Shown here in pieces: positions 12,185-24,081 of a stretch of DNA of 64,000 nt. Position numbers and translations under genes: made by a program. This DNA comes from Calendula officinalis. Its lineage: Eukaryota > Streptophyta > Magnoliopsida > Asterales > Asteraceae. The notes under the pieces were generated by a model that did no database searches, was not told where the DNA came from, and worked only from the letters and a program-made list of their open reading frames with translations. The stretch's first letter is position 1; every line of letters begins with the position of its first letter. The DNA is taken from positions 76,752,909 through 76,816,908 of the forward strand of contig OY970820.1 of the NCBI GenBank assembly GCA_963853835.1, written 5' to 3'.

Positions 12185-13147
12185 TGTAGGATTGATTATA
12201 CACGATTTCTGTTTTAGTAATTTGGTGTAGACTGTTTTGTGTTCTGTATCATATTTTGGTGGTGAAATGTTGATGGAAAAATGGTGGGTTAGATGTAGAA
12301 ATTTAGAAGAGTGAGATTAGACGGTTATGTTGTGTTCCCAGGTGTTTTTGGTTATAATTAATATGGATATAAAGTTTGTATAATATCTTTTTTGGGGTAT
12401 CGGTTGTGTAGGTTTGCTAATTGTTGAGATCAAGGTTTATGCGGATAATATTCTATTGCTTAGAAACTATAACTACAAATAACTAACTTTGACTTGCTCC
12501 ATGATCATGCATAGTGAATATGCAAATGGCTGAAAATGTTTTATCGGCTAAAACAATGAAGAAAGTGCGATAGTATCTGTAAAGTTAGGTATCATAACAC
12601 GATAATGCACCACATCACCTTAGTTGACTAACATAATCTTAGTTGACTAGTTTTAACATAAATGGAGTTTGAAGGTAAACTAAAACATTATCTATGCTTT
12701 TTGGAAAAACATCTAACCGTTATTTTTATTTCAGTAATGTTAATACTATAAGTAAATAAAAAGTTGTCGTTTGTTCATCTAACTAACCATTAAATTTAAA
12801 TTAACAGAATCCATTTCCTTCTTACTAAAATTGTACAAAATAAAAAAAAAAAACTTCCCGGGCGGGTCTCTCGGGTGAGAGCCGAGTATCCTGACTACAA
12901 CGGATTGGTGAACGTACTTTTATTGAAAAGCATTATAAATAATGATATTTTGAATAAACATTAAAAAGGTAGAAAACAAATAAAAATAAATATTTTCCAT
13001 CCATCTGAAAATTGTAAATCTTGAAACACCCACAATTCCAGGGTTTTGCTAGGGTTCTTCCAAAAAACTCAATTTAGAAGCTTTAATCACATGTAATCCC
13101 TTCTCCACAGGTCAGTTCAGTTTTCCATAGTTACAATTTTACTCACA
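12185..13147. other. Intergenic region between SPY and the mTERF gene
   Basis: It holds the SPY 3' flank, about 0.6 kb of AT-rich sequence with no recognisable gene, and the presumptive promoter and leader of the mTERF gene (about 13020-13147). No clear TATA box or transposon boundary was found. A short GC-rich patch near 12856-12892 is unexplained. Confidence 0.4.
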
Positions 13148-14305
13148 ATGTTCAATCTCATTTCCAGAAACTTAACATTTTCTGTTTCCAAAACACCAAT
13201 TCATAAACCCTATTATCCTCATTCCTATTCATCATCAATAGCTGTATCAAATCCAAAAGTAGTTAACTATTCTTCAATCGATAATTCATTCACAGTTACG
13301 TACCTCATAGATTCATGTGGATTTCCAAAAGAAAAAGCTATTTCAGCTTCCAAATACCTAACTCTCAAAACACCAGATAGACCAGATTCTGTTATACAGT
13401 TCTTCAGAAATCAAGGCTTTACAGAGTCCCAAGTTTCAGATTTAATCCTCAAATTCCCTAGGGCTTTATCGTGTGATCCTGAAAAAAACTTTTTGCCTAA
13501 ATTTGAGTTTTTGAGTTCCATTGGATTATCAACTTCCGATATTGCAAAACTATTAACTGCAAGACCTAAGTCTTTAGCTAGAAGCTTGAAAAACCATCTA
13601 GAACCTTCTTTTAATTTACTTAAAGATTTACTTCAATCAGAAGATAGAACTTTAATTGCAATTAGAAGATGTGCTTGGGTTTTAGATTGGGATTTTCAAG
13701 CAAATATGATTCCAAATATGCAATTATTACGAGACGTTGGTGTTCCGGGAACAAAAATGTTGTATGTTTTAACTTATCAACCTAGAGATTTTTTAGTTAG
13801 TACCGAACAATTTAAAAAAGCAGTTGAAGAAGTTATTGAAATGGGATTTGATCCCACGAAAACACATTTCATGTTAGCAGTTCATGCACGTAGATCCATG
13901 ACAAAATCCACATGGGATAAAAAAATGGAGACTTATGAAAGATGGGGTTGGTCTAAAGATGAAATCTTGGTAGCTTTTAGAACAGATCCATGGTGTATGA
14001 TGAAATCCGAGGAGAAAATTGATACGGTTATGGATTTTCTTGTGAATAAAATGGGAATTGAGACATCGGTTATGGCGAAAAATTCGATTCTGATTTCTTT
14101 GAGTATGGAGAAAAGGATTGTTCCTAGATGTTTGGTTTATGAGTATTGTATGGATAAGGGGTTGTTGAAGAAAAAGAATCATGTTGGTATTAGTTGGTGG
14201 GTGAAGTGTTCTGAGAGTATTTTTGTTAAGAGATTGGAACGATTTGAGAAAGAAGCTCCGGGAATTTTGAAATTCTATCGGGAAAAAATGGATCTTGCAA
14301 GTTGA
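13148..14305 (+). CDS. mTERF-family organellar transcription factor, probably mitochondrial
   Basis: One uninterrupted 385-aa reading frame, as is usual for the large plant mTERF subfamily of intronless genes. The N-terminal about 45 residues are rich in Ser, Asn, Lys and Arg with few acidic residues, consistent with a mitochondrial (or plastid) presequence. From residue 50 on, degenerate mTERF repeats appear, each with the LxxxGFxxxxVSxLILKFPRxL pattern: GFTESQVSDLILKFPRAL, GLSTSDIAKLLTARPKSL, GVPGTKMLYVLTYQPRDF, GWSKDEILVAFRTDPWCM and GIETSVMAKNSILISLS. The last ends in the typical KRIVPRCLVYEYCMDKGLLKKK tail. Family members bind nucleic acid and affect organellar transcription, splicing or translation. 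The specific target cannot be assigned. Confidence 0.92.
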   Translation: MFNLISRNLTFSVSKTPIHKPYYPHSYSSSIAVSNPKVVNYSSIDNSFTVTYLIDSCGFPKEKAISASKYLTLKTPDRPDSVIQFFRNQGFTESQVSDLILKFPRALSCDPEKNFLPKFEFLSSIGLSTSDIAKLLTARPKSLARSLKNHLEPSFNLLKDLLQSEDRTLIAIRRCAWVLDWDFQANMIPNMQLLRDVGVPGTKMLYVLTYQPRDFLVSTEQFKKAVEEVIEMGFDPTKTHFMLAVHARRSMTKSTWDKKMETYERWGWSKDEILVAFRTDPWCMMKSEEKIDTVMDFLVNKMGIETSVMAKNSILISLSMEKRIVPRCLVYEYCMDKGLLKKKNHVGISWWVKCSESIFVKRLERFEKEAPGILKFYREKMDLAS

Positions 14306-15400
14306 GTTGGTGATTTGATGTGTGGGAATTGTTGCTTGATTCCGTTAGTACATCAATTTTGTTGCTAATGGATGATGAATAATTATGTCAAAGTATTGAA
14401 TGTGTTGTTTATTACCTTAAAATACTTGTACTTTTATCACAGATTATATGTTTGTACGAGATTTGATCATTTGTTTAGTGCAAGATTTGAATCCCTAATT
14501 GAGGCAGGCAAGGAGGAATCTGATTTACCTCTCACGTGATGGGCATATGCTAGTGGGCTGGTTGGGGTTAAAAAAAATGTCTTTGTGTTCAGAAAAGCCT
14601 CAAGGATTCTTTATTTTTGCACTTGTTCAATAGTTGGATGAATGCAGGTTGCTTGTTTGTGGTTTGTGAATAAAGGAAGCAAAATTACTTGATTTTGCCA
14701 AAGATTTTGTTTATAATAAAAAAGAGGGTTTACTCTTTAAGTTGTACTCAGATTAATTGTGCTTCACAAGGTGTTTTCATTCTTCTTGTGTAAAATATTG
14801 TTAGATTGATTGTGTTTTGTAAGTTCTTCTCATTTTTGTTTCATGTCTCATGTGATTTTAGATGTTTCACATGTTTTGTATGCAGTGTATGATTTACAGT
14901 TTTTTATTTTGTTATTGTATCGATATTCTTATGACGGTCACACATGTTTATTTGGTCACACATTTATGCTTGAGGGCTATGCGGTCAATTGCGCGTAAGG
15001 GCGATTCACAAACCTTAACATAGTGTTTGGTATGGGTGAATTAAGGAGGAAATGAAATTAACTATTATAATGTAATAAAAAAAATGTTGTTTATTATATA
15101 TTTGGAAATGTAATGGTTAACTACATTGAATGGCCCATTACTTAAGAATCCATGTTTTCTATTCCTTACGCATCTCCATGTATTTTTTCATTCCATTCAC
15201 GGATATTTTTATTTTTCCAATTATACCCCTAATTAGTTGGCAAAATACAAACAAAATCTCAAAGGAATAAACCTATATATTATCGCTACAAGCCGCACAT
15301 CACATAAACAAGCCGTGCATCAAAATTAACACCTCTTCGCCACTTCATTCGATCATAAAATTTCCCAGGTAAGAATCACAACTTTCTTTTATATATGTTA
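14306..15400. other. Intergenic region upstream of the Helitron complex
   Basis: mTERF 3' flank and AT-rich DNA. A segment starting near 15018 (agtgtttggtatgggtgaat) looks like the end of a PIF/hAT-type MITE, but I could not find its partner. Around 15280-15370 there is a GC-richer patch resembling a leader or promoter. It is now cut by the Helitron 3' end at 15401. No coding region is supported. Confidence 0.35.
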
Positions 15401-15469
15401 CTAGCTTCAAAGCCCGCCCGAATGGGCGGGCATGCTTCGAGATATATGTAGGAAAATAACGAAATATTG

Positions 15470-15750
15470 ATGGTGTTTAAATAACATAGCAATCCATAAT
15501 TGTAATAATGAGAAATAATTTTTGATACATCAATAAATGTTATATGAAATTTATAGACGAAATTAAACTGTGATGTTGAATTAGTGTAATTGTCATCTTT
15601 GTCGCAACAAATAACCTTCAATCATTTCTTGCTCTTAACTCTTGATACAGTGACATACAGTTGACCATGTGAGAATACTGGTTTTTGAAGAAACAAATCA
15701 ACGTGCGACGACGACGTTGACTTTTATTAATAGTTACAGCAAAGCAAACT
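15470..15750 (-). pseudogene. Remnant of Helitron Rep/helicase, C-terminal end
   Basis: Minus-strand translation shows FAVTINKSQ (complement of about 15722-15750) and then, after a frameshift, FLQKPVFSHGQLYVTVSRVK, an in-frame stop and LKVICCDKDDN. These match the last conserved blocks of the Pif1-like helicase of plant Helitrons (MTINKSQGQ and GQLYVAVSRV). Only the C-terminal end survives, with a frameshift and stops. It lies about 70-350 bp inside the Helitron 3' terminus, where an autonomous element would have it. Confidence 0.8.
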
Positions 15751-15814
15751 TGAACATGATAGAATAAGAGTAATATAGTAATTTCTTAAATATATGAATT
15801 TGATAATAACATTA

Positions 15815-16005
15815 TTAATATTATAATGATTTAAGAAATATTAAAATATATTTTTGGACATAAAAGATAACTCTAAATGTTTGAAAGAATATGAAGATAA
15901 TTAAAAATTAAAAAGGATATAAAAAAAATATATATACTTTTAAAAGATATAAAATAATTTATGAATTTTAAAAAGATATAAAAGAAATTCTCCTTAAATT
16001 ATGTT
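15815..16005. repeat. Half copy of the SPY-intron-4 foldback MITE family
   Basis: The segment with ttttggacataaaaga, gaatatgaagataatt and aagatataaaagaaattctcc follows the order of the right arm of the element at 8099-8534 (ttttggacataaaaaa, ggatatgaaggcaatt, ggatataaaagcaattttcc). The left arm is missing. It lies inside the outer Helitron. Confidence 0.6.
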
Positions 16006-17078
16006 CTGATTATATTAATATATAAAAATGTTAATAAAATAAAATTAAAAAAAACAGTAACTAAATAAAAAATTATATGAAGTCATAAAGCCTAAATATA
16101 AATATAAATATTTAATATAAATTTGAGAAAAAAAAGAACCAAAAAATATGTTTTAAAATAAAATATGTATATAGATTTCTCATTGTATTTCAAACTGCAC
16201 TCGTTTGAGTTATAAATAAAAGTCAAAACAAAAAAAGTCAAATTAAGACTTTTAATTTGACTGTAGAAGTCAAAAAAAGTCAAATTTCAGCCTTTGCAAT
16301 TGAAATAATTAAGTATCATGCATGTTATTATTTTCTAAATGTTTATAGTCCAAAATTTTTATAGTATATCTTCTTCTATATATGAGCCTATATTTGATTT
16401 ATCTATGACAACTCATCAATTTAGAGCTCTTTCATTAATCGAATATGCCACGTGTAATTCTCCTATTGGCCCGTATCTCCTTTTCTCTATCAACGAATCT
16501 GCCCTTTCCCTTCCTCCATCAATGAAATCCGGTCGTTCCCTTCTCCATCAACTGAATCCGGCCGCCTGATTTTCCCCCTTTTTTTGAACCCTGCGATTGA
16601 GACTCCAATTTCTACCATAGCCAGGCACTCGAATCAACTGTTAAAAACGAAAAAGAGATGCTTAATTTCGTAAGTTCATCTTCAATCTCTAACATTTGTG
16701 TATCAATTTGTTCTCAGTTTTAGGGTTTTTTTTCATCATTCACGCACACTTCTATTAAGCATCATAATTGTTAACTATTATTAATGGCAGCAATCAGCTT
16801 TGAGTGTTTGCTCGGATCAATCTGATTATAATTGCATGATTGTTTTGAGGTGAAATATTGAAAACTGATTATTGTTTTCTCAAAATTGTTTCCCAAACAC
16901 CTCTTAAAATTTCAATGATTTCAATATCAGAATCCAAATTCAAAGCTACATTTCTGTAAGGGATAATGGTTTTCAAAGCATTCTAATTCTATTTTTATTT
17001 GCAGATTGTGGTGCGCGTTATATGTGCTTAGGGTTTATGTTGGTTCTAATTCATTTAATTTAATATTGATTTTTGCAG

Positions 17079-17774
17079 GTGGAAGCTAAAAGGGCTTTAT
17101 CAAGAGAAGAACAACAAGCATCTAGACCTGCAAATAGCACCAACAGAAGTTCTGCAGGATCAGGAAATTACATAACCAATAAAATATTTGTTGGTGGGTT
17201 ACCTTCCACTTTAACCGAAGAACAGTTTCGCCAATATTTTGGAACTTATGGAGATGTAACCGATGTAGTAATTATGTTTGACCAAAATACTAATAGACCT
17301 CGTGGATTTGGTTTCATTTCATTTGATACAGAAGATGCTGTTGATAGAATTCTTTAGAAAACTTTTCATGAATTGAATAATAAATTAGTTGAAGTAAAAC
17401 GAGCACTCCCTAAAGATGCAAACCCTGGGGGGAATAGTGGCGGCAGTAGTGGCGGCCGTGGTGGTGGTGGTGGTTATGAGAGTCAAATGGATGGTGGTGG
17501 TAATAGATTCATGCAGCCACAAACCGTTGGTGGTGGTTATGGTCAACCAAATTATGGTTACGGTCAACCGAGTTATGGTTTTGGTGCACCGAATGGTGGT
17601 TATGGCGGTTATGGTATTGGTGGTTATGGCGGTCCAGCATACGGGAACCCAAATGTAGGTAGTAGTCCTGGTGGGTTAAAAAGCCCGTGGGCTGGTCAAA
17701 CTCCCGGTTATGGTGGTCAACTCTATGGTGCAAATGCAGGCTATGGTGGTCAACCCTATTATAACCTGTTTTAA
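17079..17774 (+). pseudogene. Captured fragment of a two-RRM hnRNP-like RNA-binding protein gene
   Basis: The fragment begins after an intact acceptor (ttttgcag) with VEAKRALSREEQQ, the tail of a first RRM. A second RRM follows, with RNP2 KIFVGGLP and RNP1 RPRGFGFISF, then KTFHELNNKLVEVKRALPK and a Gly/Tyr-rich tail (GGYGGYGIGGYGG). In hnRNP1-type plant proteins this is the last large exon of a two-RRM protein. The first RRM and the start codon are missing. A TAG at 17355-17357 interrupts RRM2 between DAVDRIL and KTFHEL. It lies on the + strand of the inner Helitron, with further transcript-like sequence and donor/acceptor sites downstream (to about 17910). It is best read as a captured, inactive gene piece; transcription cannot be excluded. 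Confidence 0.85.
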
Positions 17775-18075
17775 GATGATGTTAAAAAAATTGCAGCCTA
17801 TTAGTTATAGACTTTGGGCACATTGTAATACAAGAATAACCTTTTCTTTATTGTGGATGTGTGATTGTAGGTTGCCTACGATAGTTCAGTTCCATAAAAC
17901 CAGGTATATGTCACTTATCTTGATTGCCTAATATATAATTTGAGGAGATTAAAATTTAATTGGATATTTAGAGATGACAATTTTGACTCATATACTTACC
18001 AATTGGGTCGATTCGAGTTATGTTTCTTGGGATGGTAAAATGAACTATCTTACAAAGAAAACAAGTCAAATGGTG

Positions 18076-18179
18076 GAATTACATAATCTGGAATTAATTC
18101 ACTTATATTGAAGGAATTTCTTATTCTTTAAGAATTAATAGTATGTGCATAAGTGCATTAATTCCAGATTACGTAATTC
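18076..18179. repeat. Short hairpin (small MITE-like inverted repeat)
   Basis: A 27-bp arm starting gaattacataatctgg (18076-18102) is complementary at 25 of 27 positions to 18153-18179 (ending ccagattacgtaattc). The gypsy element inserted 8 bp to the right. On its far side the sequence resumes with related segments (cagattaggtaattcaaatt), so the target was itself repetitive. Confidence 0.55.
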
Positions 18180-18191
18180 AAATTAGTAGTG

Positions 18192-18501
18192 TGATGTAAA
18201 CCCGAAACAATGGGGGGTGGTCTATCAGCGAAAGAAACAAACTCGAGGTGGCTAAGTGTCACTAATTTATTTTATTAAGTCAAGTGTGTTATTTTCCTTT
18301 TTTACATATGTAAGGGATCGGTTTATCTAGGGACCGAATCCCCTAGGGTTTGTCATTGAGAAATTCGGTACTTTTGTTTGTGTCGGCTACTTTGGAGAAA
18401 CCTGGTTCTCAGACTCCAGGATTATCGTTTATTGCACTTGACTTTCATTGATTCCTTCTGTTAGTTGTGTTCTTGTTTCGGTTCTTGTTCGGTTCCTATC
18501 A
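18192..18501 (+). repeat. 5' LTR of Ty3/gypsy element 1
   Basis: 310 bp, TG...CA ends, followed 3 bp later by the primer-binding site. Confidence 0.93.
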
Positions 18502-18539
18502 TATTGGTATCAGAGCATTGATTCCTGCAACCTGTGGCG

Positions 18540-21500
18540 ATGGCAAGGAAAATCGTTGATATTGATGCAGACCTGAACGCCTACAAGGCAGAATCGGGTG
18601 AGAAGTTTGATCGATTGGAGAAGTCCATGGACTCTCTCCGAGAAGAGGCTGAAAGGAGACATGCGGAATTCCGGGAAGAGGCGGAAAAAAGGCACTCGGA
18701 ATTGCTCGAACTCTTCATGAAGCAGGCGCAAACATCGCCAGCACCACAAAAAAATCCACCGCCGACGCGGCCCACACAGGCAGCGACGACCACTGCCCCG
18801 CCACCGATTGTATCGGCGGCCAGAACAGTCGCTGGCTCAGCCCCGTTGCAGTTTGATGCTGAGGGTTTTCCGTTGTTTATGACAGGAGGTGAAAACAGCA
18901 ATATGCATGGGAGGTCTCATGCATACACCGGGTACGAGACGGTTCAACCCAACCGGGGGACATTCTCGAATGGATATTCGGGGAATGGATCGGGAAGCGG
19001 CTATGGTCAATCAGGAGAGCGCGTTTGGGCTCCGGGAGCTGACCATCGGTTGCGGAAGCTCAAGATGCCCATATTCGATGGCGAAGACGCATACGGTTGG
19101 GTTTACAAATTGGAACGCTATTTCGAGGTACAAGGGTTAACATCAACCGGAGATAAACTAAGGGCAGCGGTATTGTGTATGGAAGGACAGGCTCTAGCTT
19201 GGTATCGTTGGAGCGAGCGGCGGGAACCATTCCGCCATTGGGATATGTTGAAAAGCAGAATACTGGAACGTTTTCAACCGTCACAAGCAGGTGATCTCTA
19301 CGAACAGTTCTTGTCAGTCAATCAAGGAGGAACAGCTCGGGAATATGTGGGAATGTTTGAGTCATTGGCGGCTCAACTTGAAGGGGTCCAAGAACAGGTA
19401 ATGATGGGTACGTTTATTAAAGGCTTAAAAACCGACCTCCGGTCGTCCGTACGGTTATTACAGCCCCGAGGTCTGAATCAAGCAGTGAAATTGGCCATTA
19501 TGATAGATGAGAATCGAGCTAGTAATACCACTGAGCTGAATAAGGGTACACCCCGAAACCCACTGGGTCGCACGGGAGCAGGGAGCACTACCGTAAAACC
19601 CGTGACGGGATCATCAACCGTCCCGCAACTGGCGACTAATAGCACCCCTAAACAGTCGTACAAACGAATGAATGGAGCTGATTTTGTTGATAAACGTGCG
19701 AAAGGGTTGTGTTTCAGATGTGATGGGAAGTTTGGGCCGGGACATAAATGCCCTGAGAAAACTTTGCATGTGATGATTGTTCCGGAAGGTGACGAGGAGG
19801 AAGAAGAAGAACCTGAGGAACACGTGCATCTCGATATGGTCGAGGTATCCGCGCAATCTGTAGCAGGTATTAACGGCCCACGTACTATCAAATTACGGGG
19901 TACCATAGCCGGAATGGAGGTAATTGTGTTGCTGGATTGTGGCGCCTCCCACAACTTCATATCCTCACGGCTAGTCGAGCCCTTACAATTGGTGATTACC
20001 GGAAGGCGGAAAACAGGGGTCATTTTGGGAAACGGGCAAACAGACCGGACCTACGGTATTTGTAGGGGTATCGAGTTACAACTACAGGGTGTGCTCGTTA
20101 AAGAAGATTTTTATCCATTAAAATTGGGAAGTACGGATGTGATAATGGGAATGAAATGGTTGGAGCAACTAGGCGACACACTGGTAAACTGGAAGGAACA
20201 AGTGATGTCATTCCAACACGAGTCGAAGCGGGTCACGCTGCGCGGGGATCCAGGGCTGCACGGGGGAGAAACATCCCTACGAGCATTGGCCAGGAACATT
20301 TCTGAGGTGGACCAGGGATATTTTGTGGCTCTTGCAAGTCTACATGACCCTACACCACCCGAGTCACAAGTAAACCCGGTACTTGACGATATACTAACAA
20401 ATTTTTCAGATGTGTTTTTGATGCCCACAGGTCTACCACCGTCACGAGATCACGAGCACCACATCACCCTCAAGAGTGGTACGGAACCTGTTAATGTCCG
20501 ACCCTATCGATATCCCCAATTGCAAAAAGACGAGATCGAGAAACTTGTGGAAGAAATGATCGAGGCGGGAATTATTAGACCGAGTACAAGTCCATTCTCA
20601 AGTCCCGTGTTATTAGTAAAAAAGAAAGACGAGAGTTGGCGGTTCTGTGTCGATTACCGTGCCCTGAACAAGTCAACCGTTCTCGATAAATTCCCGATAC
20701 CGGTGATCGATGAGTTACTAGACGAGTTACACGGGGCAACCATTTTCAGCAAATTGGATCTCAAATCCGGTTACCACCAAATCCGCATGCATGAACCCGA
20801 TATCCATAAAACGGCCTTTCGAACACATGAAGGTCATTATGAATTTTTGGTAATGCCGTTCGGCTTAACGAACGCACCCTCTACGTTCCAATCTCTGATG
20901 AATCGGGTTTTCCGGCCATTTTTACGCAAGTTCGTATTGGTATTTTTTGACGATATTCTGGTATATAGTCGCACGGTTGAAGAGCATCGAGATCATTTGT
21001 CCGTGGTTTTTAATTGTTTACGCGAAGAGAAGATGTATTGCAACCGAAAAAAATGTGTGTTCGGTCAGCAACGGGTCGAATATTTGGGGCACATCGTAAC
21101 CGGGGAAGGGGTGAAAGCGGACCCGGCTAAGATTACCGCCATGACCGAGTGGCCTATTCCGCGGAACATCCGCGAGCTTCGGGGCTTTCTCGGGTTAACC
21201 GGATACTACCGGAAGTTTGTGCAAGGGTACGGAAAGATAGCTCGTCCATTGACAGATTTGCTAAAAAAAGATAACTTCAAGTGGGGTGACGAAGCAACTC
21301 AGGCCTTTCGACAGTTGCAACAAGTGATGACACAAGTCCCGGTCCTCGCGTTACCCGATTTTACAAAAAAATTCACTGTTGAGACCGACGCGTCCGGTCA
21401 TGGGGTGGGGGCGGTATTGATGCAAGAGGGCCGCCCGGTAGCTTACTTTAGCCAAGTGTTGGGACCGCGAGCCCAATTGAAATCGGTGTACGAGCGTGAA

Positions 21501-23264
21501 CTCATGGCTATTGTTCTGGCGGTCCAGAAATGGCGACCGTATTTACTCGGTCGCGTATTCACAGTAATCACAGATCAAAAAAGTTTGAAATATTTATTAG
21601 AGCAGCGCACGATCGCCAGTGAAAACCAACGTTGGTTTTCCAAACTAGCAGGGTATGAATTCGACATACTCTACCGACCGGGAAGAGAAAACGGTGCGGC
21701 AGACGCGTTATCGCGTCGAGGAGAAACGGTCGAAATACGAGCCCTATCGGTAACCACCTATGCCATACCCGAACAGTTGGTAACCGATCTCGCGGCAGAC
21801 CCGGAGATGACTGCATTACGTGGTCGAGTTATTAACCAGGATGAAGGAACTGAAAGGTACAGCTTAGTTGATGGTACTTTACGTTACAACGGGCGGTTGG
21901 TTCTACCGCGCGCCTCGACCTGGGTCGGTCGCTTATTCGAAGAATTTCACGGTGGGAGAATGGGGGGCCACGAAGGCACTCAAAAAACATATCAACGAAT
22001 GGCTCGTGAGCTCTTTTGGGCCGGGATGCGACGTGATGTGGCCAAGTTAGTTGCGGAATGTGAGGTATGCCAAAAAAATAAGTATTCCACGCTATCACCG
22101 GCAGGCTTGTTGCAACCCCTCGAACTTCCGTTTCGGGTGTGAGAGGACCTTACCATGGATTTTGTGGAAGGCTTTCCGAAATCGGACGGGTTTAGTGTGA
22201 TTATGGTAGTGGTGGATCGATTAAGTAAGTCCGCTCATTTCATACCCTTGAAACACCCCTTCACTGCAGCCTCTGTCGCTACTCACTTTATACGAGATAT
22301 CGTACGTTTACATGGCATACCGGGCTCTATCATTTCGGATCGCGATAAAGTCTTTGTGAGTCATTTTTGGCGCGAACTTTTCAAATGCCAAGGCACGATA
22401 CTTAAAAGGAGCACCGCATACCACCCCCAAACCGACGGGCAAACAGAAGTGGTCAATCGAAGCTTGGAGACTTATCTTCGGTGTTTTGTGTCGGAGAAAC
22501 CGAAAGAGTGGCTTAAGTGGCTACCGTGGGCCGAGTATTGGTACAATACATCGTTTCATTCGGGAATCGGTACTACACCATTTAAGATCTTGTATGGCCG
22601 CGACCCCCCGCGTTTGATAAGATACGATAAGGGGACCGCGGTAACCGCGGATGTTGATGTGTTTTTACAGGAGAGGGATCGAGTACTTCAAGACTTGCGG
22701 GTCCAGTATACTCGAGCGCAACACAGGATGAAAACTCAAGCTGATGCAAAACGACGTGAGGTGGAATTCGAGATCGGGGAGTTGGTATACTTAAAGTTGC
22801 GTCCCTATCGACAATCTACGGTGAACCGGTGGTTAAACCAGAAGCTATCACCACGTTTTTACGGCCCTTACGAAGTACTCGAACGTATCGGACAGGTGGC
22901 TTATCGTTTGCAACTACCACCGACATCAAAAGTTCATCCAGTTTTTCACGTGTCACAACTGAAACGGGCTGCAGGTTCATCTCATACTGTTTCTGCATTA
23001 CCCGAAATAATGGAGGCTGGACCATTGTTGCTGCCACAGAATGTGCGGGGAGTGCGGTTGAACAGAGAACAAAAGGAAGCTCTCATTGCTTGGAAAGATC
23101 TACCAGAAACGGAGGCTACATGGGAAAGTGTTGACCAGATTATGCAACAGTTCCCGGATTTCCACCTTGAGGACAAGGTGAATTTTAAAGGCGCGGGTGA
23201 TGATGTAAACCCGAAACAATGGGGGGTGGTCTATCAGCGAAAGAAACAAACTCGAGGTGGCTAA
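18540..23264 (+). pseudogene. gag-pol polyprotein of Ty3/gypsy element 1, one in-frame stop
   Basis: A single long frame from ATG 18540: gag, a CCHC knuckle (CFRCDGKFGPGHKC), protease (LLDCGAS), reverse transcriptase with catalytic FFDD (FDDILVY), RNase H (ETDASGHGVGAVL), integrase zinc finger (HxxxxH...CEVCQKNK), integrase core (DFVEGF, ISDRD, DGQTEVVNR) and a C-terminal chromodomain-like segment (WKDLPETEATWESV). The only lesion found is TGA at 22140-22142, just before the integrase core. The reading frame is kept after it (22155 onward). The frame ends at 23262-23264, about 60 bp inside the 3' LTR. With one stop it may be non-functional, or still mobilised in trans. Confidence 0.9.
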
Positions 23265-23510
23265 GTGTCACTAATTTATTTTATTAAGTCAAGTGTGTTA
23301 TTTTCCTTTTTTACATATGTAAGGGATCGGTTTATCTAGGGACCGAATCCCCTAGGGTTTGTCGTTGAGAAATTCGGTACTTTTGTTTGTGTCGGCTACT
23401 TTGGAGAAACCTGGTTCTCAGACTCCAGGATTATCGTTTATTGCACTTGACTTTCATTGATTCCTTCTGTTAGTTGTGTTCTTGTTTCGGTTCTTGTTCG
23501 GTTCCTATCA
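23201..23510 (+). repeat. 3' LTR of Ty3/gypsy element 1
   Basis: 310 bp, matching the 5' LTR except for one A/G difference (gtcattgag against gtcgttgag). The end of the polyprotein frame overlaps its first about 60 bp. No strong polypurine tract is visible upstream. Confidence 0.93.
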
Positions 23511-23860
23511 TAGTGCAGATTAGGTAATTCAAATTAGTAATCCAGATTATTTAATTCAAGATTATGTGAATTAAGAGTAGCATTATAGCTAGGTTTTCAT
23601 GCTCTGGATTCAGAAATGTAGATGATGTCAAGATGAGTTTAATACAACATACATATTTTTTTTCTTAGAAATCAATATTTACGCCTTCTGAATATATGAG
23701 TCCTAAACTAACCGTTTATATGTGCAAACTTTCAGGTCCACGAATTAACCATAATCACAATCATAATCATAATACCAATCCTGGTGATTTGAAGGTCTAA
23801 AGATTATATACTTTTGTGACCAACTTTTCCTTAAAAGATGACTAATGAGGTTTGATATGA

Positions 23861-24081
23861 GAAGACAATGTTGACCCAGACAACATGACTTACGAGGAAT
23901 TGATAATCATTTAAAGTTTATTAATAACAATTTAATTTCCCTAAATATGGTTCTAAAGGAAGTATGGTTAATTAAAGGAACTACTGGAGTTAGGTGGAAG
24001 TCAAAGCCGTCAAGAAGCCATTTCCCAGCTCCCTGTTTCCAAGTTCAAATGTGGTGGTTTCTTATGGAGAAAAAACGAGAG
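23861..24081 (+). pseudogene. Captured fragment of a BIG BROTHER-like RING E3 ubiquitin ligase gene
   Basis: Two exon-like pieces are visible: EDNVDPDNMTYEEL (23861-23902) and LLELGGSQSRQEAISQLPVSKFKCGG...RKNER (23981-24081), the second ending at an intact donor (gagag|gtaacg). The DPDxMTYEELLxLG...SR...I..LP..KFK pattern precedes the RING-H2 domain in plant BIG BROTHER-type E3 ligases. The RING itself is absent. The upstream frame has a stop (TGA) immediately before the first piece. Same strand as the hnRNP fragment and inside the inner Helitron. The family assignment is from motif memory. Confidence 0.6.

Larger units (their letters stand above)
18192..23510 (+). mobile_element. Ty3/gypsy LTR retrotransposon 1 (chromovirus, Reina-like), recent insertion
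   Basis: 5319 bp, with 310-bp LTRs starting TGATGTAAACCC and ending CCTATCA, and a perfect 5-bp target duplication, tagtg (18187-18191 and 23511-23515). The primer-binding site TGGTATCAGAGC is at 18505-18516, as for initiator tRNA-Met. The LTRs differ at one position that I can see. Small size, short LTRs, gag-pol in a single frame and a chromodomain-like end suggest the Reina clade. It lies within the inner Helitron. Confidence 0.93.

Noticed and set aside
15401..15440. GC-rich hairpin as a transcription terminator
   Set aside because: The hairpin plus TTTGAAGCTAG recurs at 31534-31564 and is explained by Helitron 3' ends.
18510..20428. Several antisense frames over the first gypsy gag-pol
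   Set aside because: They are shadows of the GC-richer sense frame and contain no domain motifs.
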